A stretch of DNA of 64,000 nucleotides from Photobacterium sp. TLY01 (GTDB lineage Bacteria; Pseudomonadota; Gammaproteobacteria; Enterobacterales; Vibrionaceae), in assembly GCF_021432065.1 (NCBI RefSeq), contig NZ_CP090365.1, positions 496,001 to 560,000 on the forward strand. The letters are read 5' to 3'. The position numbers and the translations under genes were made by a program. Within the stretch, counting starts at the first letter, position 1. The number at the start of each line of letters is the position of its first letter. This document shows, one piece after another, positions 53,949 through 62,775 of the stretch. The notes beneath the pieces are model-generated. The model was not told the DNA's origin, did not search any database, and saw nothing but the letters and a program-made list of their open reading frames with translations.

Positions 53949-56315
53949 ATGTGTATTTATAAAGACCCAGCTTATTCTGTTGACGAGCGAACGCAAGACT
54001 TGCTCAGTCAGATGACGCTGGAAGAAAAAATTGCTCAGATGCATGCGCAATGGCTGATGCTTGATCCTGAGGGAGCGCATCAGGAAAGGGAGATGGAATT
54101 TACAGGGGATGCTGAGCGTGCGGACATCAAAACAAGATTGCAGCATGGCTTAGGCCAGATTACCCGTCCACTCGGGACCCATTCGGTTGATGCAAAGACG
54201 GGTGTGGAAGCATTAAATGCACTGCAGAAGTATCTGGTGGAAGAAACGCGCTTGGGGATACCTGCCATTTCGCATGAAGAATGCCTGGTCGGCCTGATGG
54301 CAAAAGGAGGGACACTGTTCCCTTCGTCACTGAATTATGGTCATACCTGGAACCCGGCGCTGATTGAACAGGTGGGCGAGGCGATTGGGCAGGAAATACG
54401 CCAGGTTGGGGCACATCAGGGCTTGTCACCCGTGTTAGACGTGTCTCGTGATGTTCGCTGGGGACGAACCGAAGAAGTACTGGGAGAAGATCCCTATCAT
54501 GTCGGTGTACTGGCGACTCGCTATGTGCAGGGTTTACAGGGCAAGAACAGGGATGTACTGGCGACCCTGAAGCATTATGTGGGCCACTCCTTCAGTGAGG
54601 GGGCACGTAACCATGCGCCGGTGCATCTGGGTTTCAAAGAGCTGAATGACACTTTTATGCTGCCTTTTGAAATGGCGGTCAAACTGGGTAATGCCGGGTC
54701 AGTCATGCCTGCTTACCATGATATTGATAACGAACCTTGCCATGCGTCGTACTATCTGCTGACGACTGTGCTGCGTGAGCGCTGGGGGTTTGATGGTTTG
54801 ATTGTTGCCGATTACGGCGGTATTGATCTGCTGGCTTCTCATCATGCGATTGCTGCTGATCGGGCAGAATCTATCGCACTGGCATTGAATGCCGGTCTGG
54901 ATATTGAGCTGCCGGATGATTTGTGTGCGCAGTCGATTCGGGATGCGGTCGAGCGGGGTCTGCTCACGGAACGTAAAATTGATGAGATTGTCGGCCGTAT
55001 CTTGTCGGTGAAATTTCAGTTGGGGCTGTTTGAGCAACCGTATACCGATCCTGCGAAGATTCGCTTGCAGCAGGAAGGCACCAAAGCCGTGGCTTATCAG
55101 GTGGCGCTTGAGTCTGTGGTGATGACAGAAAATCAGGGTATTTTGCCTCTGGCTCCTGAGACCTCTGTGGCCGTGATTGGTCCGACTGCAGATGATCAAC
55201 TGGCATTATTAGGGGGTTACAGCTTTCCGGTTCACTTGATTCTCAGCAGCCTTGAAGAGAAATCTAAAGTTGCCAAAACCATCAGGGAAGCGATTGAGGA
55301 ACGGTTTCAGACGACAAGCTATGCTAAAGGGTGTGACATTCTTACCGAGCGGAGTGCGGGTGCGCCCGTGTTTCCGGGAGATGTGGATCTGGCATTGAGT
55401 CAGACTCAGGAATCCCCGGTGTCGATGGATCGCTCGCAAATCAGTCAGGCTGTGGCAGAAGCGAAGCAGGCGCAGGTGGCTGTCGTCTGTGTCGGAGATC
55501 TGGCCGGTTTGTTCCAAACGGGCACTGTTGGCGAAGGTTCGGACGCAGCCACGCTTGATCTACCGGGTGTGCAGCAGGCGCTGGTTGAAGCTGTGATCAA
55601 CACAGGGACGCCAACCGTGGTCCTGGTGACTGGTGGCCGGCCATATAACCTGAACGGCTGGGAAGCGAAAGCCGCCGCTGTGCTTTACTGCTGGGCGCCT
55701 GGTCAGGAAGGGGCTGATGCGATTGGCAATATTCTTTGTGGCGCCGCTTCTCCTTCGGGGCGTCTGACGTTATCCATTCCTAAAAATGTCGGTGCAGTTC
55801 CGTATTATTACAATCACAAACTGAAAAGTGGGGGGACACCCATTCCCTACCATTTTGGCTCGAAATACAATTTTGGCTATGGTCTGACGTATACCTCATT
55901 CAGATACGACAATTTACGCTTACATACACCGGAAGTGGATATTCATGGGGATGTACGGGTGTCAGTCGATGTGACCAATACGGGGGATCGCCGAGGCTGC
56001 GAAGTGGTTCAGTTATATGTCCGTGATAAGCTGGCTTCTCAGGTGCGGCCAATCCGTGAATTAAAAGGGTTCGAGCGGGTTGAACTTGATCCGGGCGAGA
56101 CGGCCAGCGTGCTTTTCACGCTCCCTGTCGATATGCTGAATTTCACCAATAATCAGCATGAACGGATCGTGGAGCCGGGTGAATTTGACCTGATGTTTGG
56201 CCATTCCAGTTCAGAGATTGTACTGGTTGCGACCGTGAGTGTGACCGGCAATACGCGCGTGCTCCCCCAGGATTGGAGAATGCTCAGTTGTGCTCAGGTT
56301 GAACGTATCGGGTAA
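53949..56315 (+). CDS. GH3 glycoside hydrolase, probable beta-xylosidase
   Basis: A 788-aa family GH3 enzyme. The N-terminal TIM barrel contains LSQMTLEEKIAQMHA, VSRDVRWGRTEEVLGEDP, TLKHYVGHS and the nucleophile aspartate in GLIVADYGG (Asp288). The alpha/beta sandwich domain is at about 390-620 (VAVIGPTADDQLALLGGYS, ending in SGRLTLSIPKNVG), then the linker YNFGYGLTYTSF and a C-terminal fibronectin type III-like domain. No signal peptide, so it acts on imported oligosaccharides. Xylosidase rather than glucosidase activity is inferred from the GPH transporter and xylA. A terminator follows 37 bp later. Confidence 0.9.
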   Translation: MCIYKDPAYSVDERTQDLLSQMTLEEKIAQMHAQWLMLDPEGAHQEREMEFTGDAERADIKTRLQHGLGQITRPLGTHSVDAKTGVEALNALQKYLVEETRLGIPAISHEECLVGLMAKGGTLFPSSLNYGHTWNPALIEQVGEAIGQEIRQVGAHQGLSPVLDVSRDVRWGRTEEVLGEDPYHVGVLATRYVQGLQGKNRDVLATLKHYVGHSFSEGARNHAPVHLGFKELNDTFMLPFEMAVKLGNAGSVMPAYHDIDNEPCHASYYLLTTVLRERWGFDGLIVADYGGIDLLASHHAIAADRAESIALALNAGLDIELPDDLCAQSIRDAVERGLLTERKIDEIVGRILSVKFQLGLFEQPYTDPAKIRLQQEGTKAVAYQVALESVVMTENQGILPLAPETSVAVIGPTADDQLALLGGYSFPVHLILSSLEEKSKVAKTIREAIEERFQTTSYAKGCDILTERSAGAPVFPGDVDLALSQTQESPVSMDRSQISQAVAEAKQAQVAVVCVGDLAGLFQTGTVGEGSDAATLDLPGVQQALVEAVINTGTPTVVLVTGGRPYNLNGWEAKAAAVLYCWAPGQEGADAIGNILCGAASPSGRLTLSIPKNVGAVPYYYNHKLKSGGTPIPYHFGSKYNFGYGLTYTSFRYDNLRLHTPEVDIHGDVRVSVDVTNTGDRRGCEVVQLYVRDKLASQVRPIRELKGFERVELDPGETASVLFTLPVDMLNFTNNQHERIVEPGEFDLMFGHSSSEIVLVATVSVTGNTRVLPQDWRMLSCAQVERIG

Positions 56316-56352
56316 ATGATTCACAGGTTGAGTTCCTGAAAGCACGCATGGT

Positions 56353-56389
56353 AAGAAGCCAGTCGACTTTGCTGACTGGCTTCTTCTTT
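56353..56389. terminator. Bidirectional terminator
   Basis: AAGAAGCCAGTC / GACTGGCTTCTT (12-bp perfect stem, 9-nt loop) followed by CTTTT; lies between the GH3 gene and the convergent MalM-like gene. Confidence 0.85.
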
Positions 56390-56401
56390 TATCGGGGCCG
56401 G

Positions 56402-57049
56402 TTATTTGGCGCGATTCAAAATCAGCGTTCCGGTGGGGGCGTGCGGTGCAATGAACCAGGGGCGGGGCATAATATCCAGACCCAGATTGCGATCATACTT
56501 GGATTCAATGTCCAGCAAGGGGGTGTAAGTGTCCATTTCGCTCTGGCTGGTGTAAACCAGGACATAGTGAATTGGGGTGTTGTACTGACTGAGCGGCAGG
56601 GTGATTTCCAGCCGATCCGGCTCCCGGTAGGAGAAAGGGCGGTAGCGGTAGGCGGTCAGGCTGTCAATCAGCAGGAAATCTTCGGAATACAGCTGTACTT
56701 GCGGGGCAAACACGGTCTGGCTGACCAGACTCGTCAGCGTCAGATCCTGCCGTCTGAGCTGAGGGCTGAGTTGTATCAGTTTGACGAAACTGCGCCCGGA
56801 GGAGAGTTCGATGATCACATCATCGGTGGAGAGGGTAAACAGGACGGGGAGATCATCGCAGCAGTCCAGTGAAGGTAATTCCCTCACGACGGTAAACAGC
56901 CTGGTCGCAGACGCTAAGTGCTGACGCGCATTTTTGGATTCGGTGACGCTGATATTGGGCACGCCATTGACCGTATTGGGGCTAAATTCGTCGGTTAGCG
57001 AACAACTTGATAATGTCAGTGCCAGTAAACAAACAGGCAGGAAGCGCAT
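56402..57049 (-). CDS. MalM-like envelope lipoprotein
   Basis: A 215-aa lipoprotein. The signal MRFLPVCLLALTLSSC ends in a lipobox (LSSC). The mature part is beta-rich: VIIELSSGRSFVKLIQL, TVFAPQVQLYSEDF, YREPDRLEITLPLSQYNTPIHYVLVYTSQSEMD, then a proline-rich end (RPWFIAPHAPTGTLILNR). This resembles the MalM maltose-operon periplasmic protein family, but it is shorter and stands alone beside xylan genes. GAGG precedes the ATG. Function unknown even for MalM; the family call is by eye. Confidence 0.6.
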   Translation of the reverse strand: MRFLPVCLLALTLSSCSLTDEFSPNTVNGVPNISVTESKNARQHLASATRLFTVVRELPSLDCCDDLPVLFTLSTDDVIIELSSGRSFVKLIQLSPQLRRQDLTLTSLVSQTVFAPQVQLYSEDFLLIDSLTAYRYRPFSYREPDRLEITLPLSQYNTPIHYVLVYTSQSEMDTYTPLLDIESKYDRNLGLDIMPRPWFIAPHAPTGTLILNRAK

Positions 57050-57874
57050 ATCGGCCTCAGCAGTGTGTTAACACCATGCTTCAAACATAGCATTTGCAGC
57101 TGCGCTTGAGAGTATTGAGCCAACAGGTCGGTGGTGGTGATCACCGTGAATCAGTCTCAGACTTTCATTTTTGTATTGCAGGTTTTGCAGCGGTAAATCG
57201 CCCGGCAGGTCAGTCTTTCCCATACGGTTCTTTTCACTCGGTATAACATCGGATTCTCACAACACATTTTTCTCTTCGCTCGCTCAGCAGGGATGGATGC
57301 GGGCAGTGTAAGTCATGCGGTTGCTTATCAATGTGATCTTTATCACGTCAGTTTTATTGGTGACAGAGAACTGACTGTGCTGTGACGTAATATTGACTTA
57401 ATGAAGCAATTTATTGCTTTTGTGCTTTGTAAACAAGAGATTAAGCAAGAAGGGATAAGGGTGTGTGATTGGCAACTGAGGGCTGATCAGTTGGTGAATG
57501 GGAGCGATGCTCCCATCAGTAACAATGTCACAGGTTCAAAAGGTGGGAAAAAGGAAGTCAGAACCTGCTGTGATGTCAGATTTTCGTTTTTTTGTTGCAG
57601 CTTTTACAAAGATAGATGGCTTTACAGGTCAATCGTTGCCAGAGAGCGCGTTTAACCCGCATGAGATTGGGGGAATCACAACACATTTTTTTTCCTTTAT
57701 TCGTGTGTTTGTTAATAGCAGGCCGAGTTTAATGCACATCGTTGCTCAATGGGAAGTGATATTGATCCCAAAACATTGTGTAAAGACAGAATAATGGCGT
57801 TGATCAGGCTGATTTTTGACGATTCATTTCAAGGGATTAGCCGTCAATGGCGATTTATTGACGAGATAAAGACA
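57050..57874. other. Large gene-poor interval with CRP-like site and direct repeats
   Basis: No convincing protein gene in over 800 bp. Elements seen: TCACAACACATTTTT repeated exactly at 57257-57271 and 57676-57690; a CRP-like site at 57332-57347; AAGCAAT-TT-ATTGCTT hairpin with short T tract (57404-57421); and ATGGGAGC-GAT-GCTCCCAT, an 8-bp perfect hairpin at 57498-57516. Two overlapping plus-strand open frames in 57401-57794 lack ribosome binding sites and look spurious. A small RNA cannot be excluded. Confidence 0.45.
57332..57347. promoter_or_regulatory. CRP-like site in gene-poor interval
   Basis: TGTGATCTTTATCACG fits the CRP consensus TGTGA-N6-TCACA with one mismatch at the last base. 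It is about 280 bp upstream of the MalM-like gene (minus) and has no protein gene closer on either strand. Confidence 0.55.
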
Positions 57875-57901
57875 TAAAAAATGCCGAAACTGTGTCGGCA
57901 T
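57875..57901 (-). terminator. Terminator of the LysE-family gene
   Basis: On the minus strand ATGCCGA / TCGGCAT with a 7-nt loop is followed by TTTTTT; about 35 bp after the stop. Confidence 0.85.
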
Positions 57902-57934
57902 GATTGTTTTCGCTTGCTATGTTTATCTGCTGAT

Positions 57935-58552
57935 TCAGCCCAGCGCCAGCCAGATCCCGACGCCCATCATCAAAGTGCCGGCAATCCGGTTGAGATACTG
58001 CAGATTGTCCCCTTTGGTCAGGAACAAACGCAGGCTCTTGCCGCCATTCGCATACACCAGTAAGGCAACAAACTCTGTCATCAGGATGATCGTCAGTAAG
58101 CCTGCCATTTGCGGTGCCATGGGTAAGTTAATGTTAATGAATGGCGGCAGCAGAGAGATCATAAAGGCCCAGCCTTTCGGGTTGGCAATGGCCGTGATGA
58201 ATCCCTGAGAAATGAGCTGTCCGCGCTGTGTTACCGTCGGTGTCTCCAGGTTCAGTGACATTTTGCCCCGGTTGCGCCACATATTAATCCCCAGCCAGAA
58301 CAGGTAAGCGCCGCCCACCCATTTGAGGGCGCTGAACAGCTGAGGATAGTTCAGCATGACTGTCGCGACGCCCATCACTGCCGCAATGGCGACCAGTGCC
58401 ACACCGAGCAGTTCACCCAACATCATCCAGAGCGCACGTTTCACACCAATGCTCATCCCCAGTGTCATGGCAAGGGTCATACACATACCTGGTGTAATCG
58501 AAACAAAGAAAAAAGTAGGGATAAATGCGCTTAATAGGGTGAGATCCAACAT
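57935..58552 (-). CDS. LysE/RhtB-family amino acid exporter
   Basis: A 205-aa inner membrane protein with about six helices. MLDLTLLSAFIPTFFFVSITPGMCMTLAMTLGMSIGVKRALWMMLGELLG is split here by the family motif SITPG-x-C and the conserved G-x(2)-R-A stretch; ITAIANPKGWAFMIS (NPKxW/F) is the second signature. Members export amino acids such as lysine, homoserine or leucine; the substrate is unknown here. ATG 58552 with AGGA upstream gives the usual family length; longer in-frame extensions to 58720 are rejected. Confidence 0.88.
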   Translation of the reverse strand: MLDLTLLSAFIPTFFFVSITPGMCMTLAMTLGMSIGVKRALWMMLGELLGVALVAIAAVMGVATVMLNYPQLFSALKWVGGAYLFWLGINMWRNRGKMSLNLETPTVTQRGQLISQGFITAIANPKGWAFMISLLPPFININLPMAPQMAGLLTIILMTEFVALLVYANGGKSLRLFLTKGDNLQYLNRIAGTLMMGVGIWLALG

Positions 58553-59069
58553 ATACATCCTGACATATGTGTAAACAAAAACGATTGTCAGTGTAATCAG
58601 TTTGATAGTTCGAAGGTAGTGTTTTGTGACACTAACTTTGCCGGGGCACGGGAGCCATGAAAATAAACAGTGAGGCGCTTCACGCTTTATCACTATCACT
58701 TTTTTGTCGTCAATCAGCACAGAACGGCGTGATTTTATTGTGAGTCTTGTTAATAAATGGACGGTTTATCAGCAGGTTAGCGAGAAGTCGGTCACTTTCA
58801 TGAGGCTCACTGGGGAGAGAAGAACTGGACAGAAATTATGATATTTATATCAAAATGAGACTTTGTATATCAATTTGATTTGACGTGGTCGGTTTTTGTG
58901 CATAAATTTAACTCAAATGAAATATCTTTAACATCTCGTAAACATCTTTCACTGAGAGCAAAAATATTTCATTCACTGGTTTATTTCTCAATCTGAAGCT
59001 TGGTCGCGGTATCACAAGCTGGTGGAAGTAGGTTGAAAGTTCGTAATCCCCCAAACAAAGGAGAGTGGG
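58553..59069. promoter_or_regulatory. Upstream region of the CUT2 sugar operon with paired 13-bp direct repeats
   Basis: Divergent control region of the LysE gene (minus) and the sugar ABC operon (plus). TATATCAAAATGA (58846-58858) and TATATCAATTTGA (58866-58878) form a direct repeat with 20-bp period, i.e. about two helical turns. It lies about 190 bp before the binding-protein start, a plausible operator for the SorC regulator encoded in the operon. AAGGAGAG at 59058-59065 is the ribosome binding site. Confidence 0.45.
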
Positions 59070-60125
59070 ATGAGCAAGTTACGTGTCATGAAGAAATCGC
59101 TTCAGATGGTTACCGCCACTGTTGCACTGTCCATTCTGTCCGCTACCTCACCAGCCATGGCTGAAACGAAAGCGTCAACGCCGTTTAAGTGTAAGCCGGG
59201 TGAAACCTATTACATGAACGTGATGGTATCCGGTGTGGAGTACTGGTTCCCTGTCTATGAAATGATGAAGGAAGCCGCACGCTCAATGGGTTGTAAAACT
59301 GTCTATACCGGCACGCCGGAATATGATGTGAACAAACAGCTCGCGTCATTTGAGCAGATTCTGGCGAAGAAACCGGCAGGTATTCTGCTGCACCCCATGA
59401 ACCCGGATCCCTTTATTGAACCGATTAACCGGGCGGCAGAAATGGGGATTCCTGTCGTGACCTTTGCTGCGGATTCGCCTAACAGTAAGCGCGTCTCCTT
59501 CATTACCTCGGATAACTATCAGGAAGGTAAATTTGCAGCCGATGCCGTGGCGGAAGACATGGGTGGTAAAGGTGAGTACGCCGTACTGGAGAACCCGGGT
59601 CAGGATAACCACGACAGACGCGTCAGCGCCTTTATTGCGCGCATGAAGTCGAAGTGGCCAGACATGAAGCTGGTATCCCGCGCGGCCAGTAATACCGATG
59701 CCACCAAGGCGTATAACTCTGTGATGACCATGGCACAGGCACACCCGAATCTGGGCGCCGTCTTCATGCCGGAAGCAACTTCTGCCATGGGCGCAGCACA
59801 GGCGGCCAAAGAACTGGGCGGTAAAATCCGTATATTTAATGCGGATGTGAACGCCAAGATCCTCGACATGATCAAGCAAGGCGAGATCTTCGGCGCAGTG
59901 AACCCGAACCAGGGGATGCAGGGTTATATGGGCATGATGCTGCTGTATATGGCGGCGCACCCTGGCCTGATTGATCCGATGAACGATCATGACCGCGCCG
60001 GATATAACCCAATGAGCGTCCCGTTTGTCGACAACGGTTTCTCCATTGTCACCAAAGCCAATGCTGATGATTTCTACTGGGATAAATACCTGGCGAAACG
60101 CGGCACCAAAGGTATCAACGAGTAA
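59070..60125 (+). CDS. Sugar ABC transporter substrate-binding protein (CUT2/ribose-type)
   Basis: A 351-aa periplasmic binding protein. A signal peptide (MKKSLQMVTATVALSILSATSPAMA, cut near residue 31) precedes a type I periplasmic fold: YYMNVMVSGVEYWFPVYEMMKEAARSMGC is split in family style, with ILLHPMNPDPFIEPINRAAEMGIPVVTFAADSP, NPGQDNHDRRVSAF and GAVNPNQGMQGYMG later. First gene of an operon with an RbsA-like ATPase, an RbsC-like permease and a SorC regulator. The sugar is not predictable from sequence. AAGGAGAG precedes ATG 59070; ATG 59088 is an alternative. Confidence 0.9.
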   Translation: MSKLRVMKKSLQMVTATVALSILSATSPAMAETKASTPFKCKPGETYYMNVMVSGVEYWFPVYEMMKEAARSMGCKTVYTGTPEYDVNKQLASFEQILAKKPAGILLHPMNPDPFIEPINRAAEMGIPVVTFAADSPNSKRVSFITSDNYQEGKFAADAVAEDMGGKGEYAVLENPGQDNHDRRVSAFIARMKSKWPDMKLVSRAASNTDATKAYNSVMTMAQAHPNLGAVFMPEATSAMGAAQAAKELGGKIRIFNADVNAKILDMIKQGEIFGAVNPNQGMQGYMGMMLLYMAAHPGLIDPMNDHDRAGYNPMSVPFVDNGFSIVTKANADDFYWDKYLAKRGTKGINE

Positions 60126-60134
60126 GTCCTACCC

Positions 60135-60170
60135 TGCTGAGGCCCGGTATCCGGGCCTCTTCCCTCAGCA
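60135..60170 (+). other. Nested hairpins between binding-protein and ATPase genes
   Basis: GAGGCCCGG-TAT-CCGGGCCTC (9-bp perfect, 60139-60159) sits inside a longer-range pairing TGCTGAG (60135-60141) / CTCAGCA (60164-60170). No T tract follows. Such intercistronic hairpins commonly protect the binding-protein mRNA and lower expression of downstream subunits. Confidence 0.6.
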
Positions 60171-60189
60171 TACTCATGGAGGAGAGACG

Positions 60190-61725
60190 GTGGAAACGTC
60201 CAACACAATGCCAGTGCTTGAGATCCGTAATGTAACCAAAACCTTTGGTTCGACAACCGCGCTGAATCATATCCGCTTCGATTTACTGCCCGGTGAAGTA
60301 CATGCCATTGCTGGTGAAAACGGTGCCGGCAAGTCAACACTGATGAAAATCATCGATGGCATACACCAGCCGGACAGCGGTGACATATTGATCAATGGCG
60401 AAAAAGTGGTGGTCAGCAGTCCGTTGGAAGCACAGAAGCTGGGCATCGGGTTTGTTCATCAGGAAATCGCACTCTGCTCGGATGTGTCAGTGGCTGAAAA
60501 CATCATGATGGCGAAAATCAACAGCTCGGAAGGCTGGCTGGTGAATTACAAAGCCCTGTACCGCGAAGCTTATGAGGTGGTCAGCCAGCTGGCTGATATT
60601 GACCCAAGACAGAAAGTGTCTGATCTGACGATTTCTAATCAGCAACTGGTGGAAATTGCCAAAGCCCTGGTGCTGGACTGCAAAATCCTGATCCTGGATG
60701 AGCCGACAGCAGCGCTGACTGATCAGGAAACTGAGATCCTGTTTGCCATCATGCGAACGCTGAAGGCTCAAGGGATCAGCATTATTTACATCAGCCACCG
60801 GATGGCTGAGATTTTTGAGCAGTGCGACCGGGTCAGCGTGTTCCGCGACGGTCATTACATTCATACCAAACGGATAGAGGACACCACGCCGCAGGCGATT
60901 GTTCAAAGCCTGGTCGGGCGTGAAATCGCCAACCTGTATCCGCCGAAATGCCCGGATCAGGTCGAGAATCATCCTGTGATCCTCGACGTTGAAGGCCTGT
61001 CAGATGGCCGCAGATTTAACGACATTGATTTTAAAGTCTATCAGGGCGAGATCTTTGGCGTCGCCGGCCTGATTGGCGCCGGGCGATCAGAAATGGTGAA
61101 AGGGCTGTGCGGCCTGCATCCCAAGCAGCGCGGTAACCTGAGATTTAACGGCCAGCCGATCGCCATTCACAGTTATCGCGATGCCATCGAGAAAGGCATT
61201 GTCTATCTCTCGGAAGACCGTAAAGAAGAAGGTCTGTTTCTGGATTTATCCATCGCCGTCAATGTTTCTGCACTCAAGCTGGAACTGGTGTCAGAGCATG
61301 GTTTGATCAGCAAGGACAAAGAATTTGAGCAAACTCAGACCCTGACGGACAGACTCAATCTGAAAAGTGGCAGCCTGCATCATAAGGTGTCGTCACTGAG
61401 CGGGGGCAACCAGCAGAAAGTCGCCCTGGCCAAAATCCTGTCGGTAAACCCGAAGCTCATTATTCTCGATGAGCCGACCCGGGGTATCGACGTCGGGGCA
61501 AAATCTGAGATCCACAAACTGATCCGTGATCTGGCCAACGCTGGTGTCGGCATCATTGTCATCTCGTCAGAATTACCGGAAGTCATCGGCCTGAGTGACA
61601 GAGTCATGGTGATGCGCGAGTCGCGTCAGATGGGACTGCTGACCGGGGATCAAATCACTGAACAGAACATCATGCACCTTGCGTCCGGCTCCGCTGAACT
61701 GACGCAGGCAGCCGTACAGGCATAA
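60190..61725 (+). CDS. Sugar ABC transporter ATPase, tandem domain (RbsA/XylG-like)
   Basis: A 511-aa double ATPase of the CUT2 family. The first half has Walker A GENGAGKST, Q-loop FVHQEI and Walker B ILILDEP, with a divergent signature (DLTISNQQLVEIAKAL). The second half has the degenerate Walker A GLIGAGRSE, signature SLSGGNQQKV and Walker B LIILDEPTRGIDVG. This asymmetry is normal for RbsA-type proteins. GTG 60190 follows GGAGGAGA; ATG 60208 is possible, while longer frames to 60025 overlap the binding protein and are rejected. Confidence 0.92.
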   Translation: METSNTMPVLEIRNVTKTFGSTTALNHIRFDLLPGEVHAIAGENGAGKSTLMKIIDGIHQPDSGDILINGEKVVVSSPLEAQKLGIGFVHQEIALCSDVSVAENIMMAKINSSEGWLVNYKALYREAYEVVSQLADIDPRQKVSDLTISNQQLVEIAKALVLDCKILILDEPTAALTDQETEILFAIMRTLKAQGISIIYISHRMAEIFEQCDRVSVFRDGHYIHTKRIEDTTPQAIVQSLVGREIANLYPPKCPDQVENHPVILDVEGLSDGRRFNDIDFKVYQGEIFGVAGLIGAGRSEMVKGLCGLHPKQRGNLRFNGQPIAIHSYRDAIEKGIVYLSEDRKEEGLFLDLSIAVNVSALKLELVSEHGLISKDKEFEQTQTLTDRLNLKSGSLHHKVSSLSGGNQQKVALAKILSVNPKLIILDEPTRGIDVGAKSEIHKLIRDLANAGVGIIVISSELPEVIGLSDRVMVMRESRQMGLLTGDQITEQNIMHLASGSAELTQAAVQA

Positions 61726-61742
61726 TGCAGGAGAATATAAGA

Positions 61743-62762
61743 ATGACTATTGAACATGTATCGACACCCAGCACTTCAGTCAACACGAGAAAACGTTCCT
61801 TCCGCGATGCGCTGGTGCGTGTCAGTCAGATGCGGGAATTTACGCTGATCCTTATCATCGTGGCGATGTTTATCGGTATGAGCTTTGCCTCACCCTATTT
61901 CCTGACCTGGGCCAATATGAAAGCCATGCTGCTGTCGTTTTCCACCGAAGGCATTGTGGTGGTGGGCATGACCATGCTGCTGATTGTCGGCGGGATTGAC
62001 CTGTCAGTCGGCGCGGTGATGTGTCTGGCCATGGTGTTCGCCGCCAAGCTTTTTATGCTGGGCATGAACCCCTGGCTGGCCAGTCTGGCCTCCATCGGTT
62101 TCAGTGGTTTTATCGGCTGGCTGATGGGGCTGTGTGTCACGCGGCTGGGCCTGCACCACTTTATTGTCACTCTGGCCTTTATGGGTCTGGCTCGGGGTGC
62201 CAGCATGATCATCACCCAGGGCACACCCATTTCGCTGTTTACGCTGCCGCCTGAATTCAAGTTTGTCGGTCAGGGAACCCTGTTCGGTGTGCCGTTCTCG
62301 ATCATCATTTTCTTTGTGGTGATCATCATCAGTGACTTCCTGCTGCGTAATGCCAAAGCCTTCCGCAAGATTTTCTATACCGGCAGTAACGAGAAAGCCG
62401 CGCAGTACTCGGGCGTCAACACCAACAAGGTGAAGCTGTATGTCACCGTGCTGTCCTCCGCGCTCTGTGGTCTGGCCGGGATCATCTATATGTCGAAGTT
62501 CGGTGCTGCAACGCCTAACTTCGGGGTCGGGCTGGAGCTGAACATCATCGCCGCAGCGGTGATCGGCGGCGCCAGTCTGAAAGGGGGCGAAGGCACCATC
62601 TTCGGGGCCATTCTGGGAATCGCGTTGCTGAGTGTGGTGTCGAGTTCTCTGATTCTGCTCGATGTGTCTGTGTACTGGCAGGAGTTCATTAAAGGACTGA
62701 TTCTGCTGGCGGCCGTGGCGGCGGATCACCATTTGCACCAGAAGTCGAAAGCCAAATCCTGA
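61743..62762 (+). CDS. Sugar ABC transporter permease (RbsC-like)
   Basis: A 339-aa inner membrane permease with about ten helices. GIVVVGMTMLLIVGGIDLSVGAVMCLA (membrane core) and NIIAAAVIGGASLKGGEGTIFGAILG (near the C-terminus) are CUT2 permease hallmarks. AGGAG 9 bases before ATG 61743 favours this start; ATG 61725 adds six residues. It begins 18 bp after the ATPase stop. Confidence 0.92.
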   Translation: MTIEHVSTPSTSVNTRKRSFRDALVRVSQMREFTLILIIVAMFIGMSFASPYFLTWANMKAMLLSFSTEGIVVVGMTMLLIVGGIDLSVGAVMCLAMVFAAKLFMLGMNPWLASLASIGFSGFIGWLMGLCVTRLGLHHFIVTLAFMGLARGASMIITQGTPISLFTLPPEFKFVGQGTLFGVPFSIIIFFVVIIISDFLLRNAKAFRKIFYTGSNEKAAQYSGVNTNKVKLYVTVLSSALCGLAGIIYMSKFGAATPNFGVGLELNIIAAAVIGGASLKGGEGTIFGAILGIALLSVVSSSLILLDVSVYWQEFIKGLILLAAVAADHHLHQKSKAKS

Positions 62763-62775
62763 GAGGGCTGAACCT

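Noticed and set aside
57401-57794. Two overlapping small plus-strand open frames
   Set aside because: No ribosome binding site, unusual cysteine- and aromatic-rich composition, and overlap with hairpins; more likely non-coding.
58552-58720. N-terminal extension of the LysE-family protein
   Set aside because: The added 56 residues have no family counterpart; ATG 58552 with AGGA upstream gives the standard length.
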